Shown: positions 61,225 to 64,000 of the stretch, one piece after another | Position numbering within the stretch: the first letter of the stretch is position 1 | Layout: each line of letters starts with the position of its first letter | Source: DASXQK01 sp963757155 | Lineage (GTDB): Bacteria > Pseudomonadota > Alphaproteobacteria > Dongiales > Dongiaceae | Reading direction: 5' to 3' | Length of the DNA stretch: 64,000 bases | NCBI GenBank assembly: GCA_963757155.1 | Contig: CAVWQS010000006.1 | Coordinates: forward strand, 186,001 to 250,000 | Notes under the pieces: model-generated | Seen by the model: the letters and a program-made list of their open reading frames with translations, nothing else | Database searches by the model: none | Told to the model about the DNA's origin: nothing | Translations under genes and position numbers: made by a program

Positions 61225-62053
61225 AGCCCGTGCCGCCTCCGGCGGCAGCAGGCGCAAGCCCGCTGTCCTGGCCTTTGCCAAACCCGGGTCAAGCCTCCTG
61301 ATCAGCCTGGTCGCGAGTGCCGGCTTTCTGGCGCTGTGGTTTCTGGTCGCCCGGCTCCGGCTGGTAACCCCGCTCTTCCTGCCCTCGCCGTTGGAGGTGG
61401 CACAGGCTTTCGTCACCGTGGCCCGGGATGGCTTCGCCGATGCGACCCTGCTCCAGCATGCCGGGAGCAGCCTGATGCGGGTGTCGATCGCCTTCCTCGT
61501 CGCTTTTGCCACGGCCGTGCCGCTGGGCCTGGTCATGGGTCTCAACCGCTGGGTCAAAGGCATCTTCGATCCGCCGATCGAGTTCTATTGGCCGATCCCG
61601 CCGCTCGCCTATCTGCCGCTCGTCATCATCTGGCTCGGCATCGGCGAAACGGCGAAGATCTCCATCATCGCGCTGGCCATGTTCGCGCCGCTGGTCATCT
61701 CGGCCCAGGCGGGGGTGCGCTCGGTTTCCATCGGGCGGGTGCAGGCGGCGCTGTCGCTCGGGGCCTCGCGCCGGCAGCTCTTCTTCCATGTCGTCCTGCC
61801 CGGCGCCTTCGCCTTGCCGGAGATCCTGACGGGCGTGCGCATCGCCATCGGTGCCGGCTGGTCCACGCTGGTGGCGGCCGAGCTGGTCGCGGCCACCCGG
61901 GGTCTCGGGTTCATGACCCTCTCGGCCTCGGAATTCCTGGTCACCGACGTGGTCTTCGTCGGGATCCTCACCATTGCCGCTTTCGCCATCGCCTTCGTCC
62001 TCGCGGTACGCAGTCTCGAACGCGTGCTGACGCCCTGGAAAGGCAAGGAGTGA
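61193..62053 (+). CDS. tauC: Taurine ABC transporter permease
   Basis: 286 residues with six membrane helices after a 35-residue cytosolic start. The permease coupling motif (EAA loop) is in VQAALSLGASRRQLFFHVVL, followed by PGAFALPEILTGVRIAIGAG, typical of TauC/SsuC. Start ATG at 61,193 inside tauB; overlap suggests coupling. Confidence 0.94.
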   Translation: MVALSPLSPAEARAASGGSRRKPAVLAFAKPGSSLLISLVASAGFLALWFLVARLRLVTPLFLPSPLEVAQAFVTVARDGFADATLLQHAGSSLMRVSIAFLVAFATAVPLGLVMGLNRWVKGIFDPPIEFYWPIPPLAYLPLVIIWLGIGETAKISIIALAMFAPLVISAQAGVRSVSIGRVQAALSLGASRRQLFFHVVLPGAFALPEILTGVRIAIGAGWSTLVAAELVAATRGLGFMTLSASEFLVTDVVFVGILTIAAFAIAFVLAVRSLERVLTPWKGKE

Positions 62054-62114
62054 ATCCCAGTCCCCATCCAATCCCAATCCGCCGTCCATAGACCTCTCAC
62101 CACAGGAGACACCC

Positions 62115-62990
62115 ATGACCGCACTCAGCCTTGCTCAGGATCCCGATGATTTCGAACAGACGGGCTTCACCGTGACGCCGCTGGCGCCCGGATTCGTCGC
62201 CGAGATCGGCGGGCTCGACCTCGCCCGGCCGCTGGCGCCGGAAACTTTCGCCACCCTCCGCGGCAGCCTGCTGCGCTACAAGCTGCTGCTGTTTCGCGGC
62301 CAGTCCCTGACGCCGCGCCAGCAACGCGATTTCGCCGCCGGTTTTGGCGAGCTCCATACCCATCCGCTGATCGAGAACGTCAATGAGCAGCCCGAGATCA
62401 TGGTGCTCGATTTCGGCCCCGAGCGCCGCTACGAGAACAGCGACTGGCATACCGACGTCACCTTCATCGGGACGCCGCCGCTGGGCTCCATCCTCCATGG
62501 CGTGATCATCCCCGATGTCGGCGGCGACACCATCTTTGCCGATCTCGGCGCCGCCCATGAGGCCCTGTCGGCCCCGGTGAAGACCCTGCTGTCGGGGCTC
62601 AGCGCCCGCCATGACTTCGCCAAGAGCTTCCGGCGCGACGAATTCGCCACCCCGGAATATGCCGCCAAATGGGATCGTACCCGCCAGACCCATCCGCCGG
62701 TGATCCATCCGGTGGTGCGGACCCATCCCGAGACGGGCGAGAAGGGGCTGTTCGTGAACGAGGGGTTCACCCTGGGGATCGAGGGGCTGGCGGCCGATGA
62801 GAGCAGGGCCTTGCTCGATTTCCTCTTCGCTCATAGCCGCAAGCCGGAATTCACCTATCGCCACCGCTGGCGTGGCGGCGACGTGCTGTTCTGGGACAAT
62901 CGGATCACCCAGCACTATGCAGTGGCGGACTACTGGCCCCGACGCCGGCGCATGCATCGCGCGACCATCCTGGGCGACCGGCCGGTGTAA
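62115..62990 (+). CDS. tauD: Taurine dioxygenase (TauD/TfdA family)
   Basis: 291 residues with ribosome site AGGAGA before the ATG. The Fe(II) facial triad begins with W-H112-T-D114 in NSDWHTDVTFIGTPP; the distal His and the 2-oxoglutarate Arg are in WDNRITQHYAVADYWPRRRR and MHRATI. It splits taurine to sulfite and aminoacetaldehyde using 2-oxoglutarate and oxygen. Last gene of the tau unit. Confidence 0.95.
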   Translation: MTALSLAQDPDDFEQTGFTVTPLAPGFVAEIGGLDLARPLAPETFATLRGSLLRYKLLLFRGQSLTPRQQRDFAAGFGELHTHPLIENVNEQPEIMVLDFGPERRYENSDWHTDVTFIGTPPLGSILHGVIIPDVGGDTIFADLGAAHEALSAPVKTLLSGLSARHDFAKSFRRDEFATPEYAAKWDRTRQTHPPVIHPVVRTHPETGEKGLFVNEGFTLGIEGLAADESRALLDFLFAHSRKPEFTYRHRWRGGDVLFWDNRITQHYAVADYWPRRRRMHRATILGDRPV

Positions 62991-63037
62991 AAAGGGCGGC
63001 CTGGATCCATAGCACTCTGCCCTTACAGGAAGGTCTC

Positions 63038-64000
63038 ATGCCCGATTCCACCGCCAGCCTTCTTTTCCAGCCGATTGAGGTGGGCGCGCTTGCCTTGAAG
63101 AATCGCATCGTCATGGCCCCGATGACGCGCAACCGTGCCGATGCCAGGGATGCGCCCCATCCCCTGAACGCCCGCTACTACGCCCAGCGCGCGTCGGCTG
63201 GGCTGATCGTCACCGAGGGCTCCCAGGTCTCGCCCCAGGGCAAGGGTTACCCCGGCACGCCCGGGATCTACTCGCGTGAGCAGGTCGAGGGCTGGCGGCT
63301 GGTCACCGAGGCGGTCCATGCCCGGGGCGGGCACATCTTCCTCCAGGCCTGGCATGTCGGGCGGATCTCACATCCCTCCCTGCAGCCCGACGGCGCGTTG
63401 CCGGTCGGACCCTCGGCCCTGCAGCCGGCCGGCAGCGCCATGACACCGACGGGCCTCCAGCCCTTCGTCACGCCCCGGGCCCTGGAGCTGGCCGAGCTCC
63501 CCGGGATCGTGGCGGACTTCCGCCGCGCGGCGGTCAATGCCCAGGCGGCGGGCTTCGACGGGGTCGAGCTGCACGGCGCCAATGGCTATCTGTTCGACCA
63601 GTTCCTGCGCGATTCGACGAACCGGCGGAAGGATGCCTATGGCGGGTCGGTGGAGAACCGCTCGCGGCTGCTGCTCGAGGTGGTCGATGCGGCAGTCGAG
63701 GTGCTGGGGGCCGGCCGGGTGGGCGTCCGGCTCTCGCCGGTGAATCCCTTCAATGATCTTTCGGACAGTAATCCCCAGGCGACCTTCGCCCATGTGGCGG
63801 AGGCGCTGGGCAAGCGCGGGCTGGCCTATCTGCATCTGGCCCGGGGCGGTGATGACGGAAGCTTCGATTGGGCTGCGCTGCGCCGCGCCTTCGGCGGGAA
63901 GGTCATCCTGGCCGGCGGCTTCGATCGCGCCCAGGCCGAAGCAGCCCTTGCCGCCGGCACCGCCGATCTGATTGCCTTCGCGACGGCCTATCTCGCCAAC
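63038..64000 (+). CDS. Old Yellow Enzyme-type alkene reductase (3' end outside window)
   Basis: 321 codons, open to the window edge. The start is the ATG at 63,038 with CAGGAAGG before it. FMN-binding marks are FQPIEVGALALKNRIVMAPM and TRNRAD, then GLIVTEGSQVSPQGKGYPGT, FLQAWHVGRISHPS and the active-site region GFDGVELHGANGYLFDQFLR, followed by DSTNRRKDAYGGSVENR. Typical length is about 360 residues, so some 40 are missing. It reduces activated alkenes, maleimides or nitroesters with NAD(P)H (NemA/XenA-like). Possibly co-transcribed with tauD 47 bp upstream, though the link to sulfur use is unclear. Confidence 0.93.
   Translation, partial: MPDSTASLLFQPIEVGALALKNRIVMAPMTRNRADARDAPHPLNARYYAQRASAGLIVTEGSQVSPQGKGYPGTPGIYSREQVEGWRLVTEAVHARGGHIFLQAWHVGRISHPSLQPDGALPVGPSALQPAGSAMTPTGLQPFVTPRALELAELPGIVADFRRAAVNAQAAGFDGVELHGANGYLFDQFLRDSTNRRKDAYGGSVENRSRLLLEVVDAAVEVLGAGRVGVRLSPVNPFNDLSDSNPQATFAHVAEALGKRGLAYLHLARGGDDGSFDWAALRRAFGGKVILAGGFDRAQAEAALAAGTADLIAFATAYLAN

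Noticed and set aside
1..64000. CRISPR arrays, rRNA genes, riboswitches
   Set aside because: No regularly spaced repeats of the right size, no rRNA sequence and no riboswitch consensus were recognised on reading both strands.

Overview
The window is high-GC chromosomal DNA from an alphaproteobacterium. The evidence is the dprA-plsY-pyrC-pyrB block, gatCAB, a ClpS/MlaC pair, a Ros/MucR-type regulator and frequent class III CoA-transferase and enoyl-CoA hydratase genes. A Rhodospirillales-like soil bacterium is a reasonable guess, but no 16S gene is present and nothing here fixes the genus.

Layout. (1) 1-15.5 kb is core chromosome: dprA (partial), a frameshifted LPS-type glycosyltransferase, plsY, pyrC-like, pyrB, an aspartoacylase-family hydrolase, a CoA-transferase, ruvX, a LysE exporter, a Doc toxin with a small partner, gatCAB, a secreted protein with secretin-like motifs, a GST, a cystathionine-lyase-like enzyme, a ProC-like enzyme and tRNA-Ser(GCT). 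(2) 15,569-25,914 is a decayed genomic island in the 3' end of that tRNA. A 19-bp piece of the tRNA end is repeated exactly at 25,896-25,914, and a frameshifted, truncated tyrosine integrase lies just inside that end. Cargo includes a class II aldolase, a frameshifted GNAT, an alpha/beta hydrolase, a sulfatase fragment, several tiny genes, a zinc-ligand-less MucR homologue and a DUF4238 gene split by an IS630-family element. (3) 26-29.3 kb holds a full sulfatase whose 3' 679 bp is duplicated inside the island, then mlaC and clpS.

(4) 29.9-47 kb is an acyl-CoA catabolic region: two acyl-CoA ligases, three enoyl-CoA hydratases, an SDR, a thiolase, a FadJ-like multifunctional enzyme (frameshifted), a FAD oxidoreductase, a solute-binding protein, a LysR regulator and an amidohydrolase-fold protein that has lost its metal ligands. 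Together these suggest activation and beta-oxidation-type degradation of an unidentified carboxylic acid. (5) 47.3-52.7 kb encodes small and secreted envelope proteins, among them an 827-residue secreted Tyr/Gly/Asn-rich protein with three GPW repeats, an allene-oxide-cyclase-like barrel protein and a 25-residue membrane peptide. (6) 53.3-58.8 kb has a frameshifted LysR, a solo LuxR with a coupled 42-residue membrane peptide, an LPG-synthase/HpnL-type membrane protein, a ferritin-like protein and a sulfotransferase. (7) 59.1-64 kb is a tauABCD taurine operon with an unusual leader, followed by an Old-Yellow-Enzyme-type reductase cut by the window edge.

Five genes carry apparent single-base frameshifts and the tRNA-Ser has an 8-base T-loop. 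Whether these are real decay or base-call errors is the main quality question for this window.
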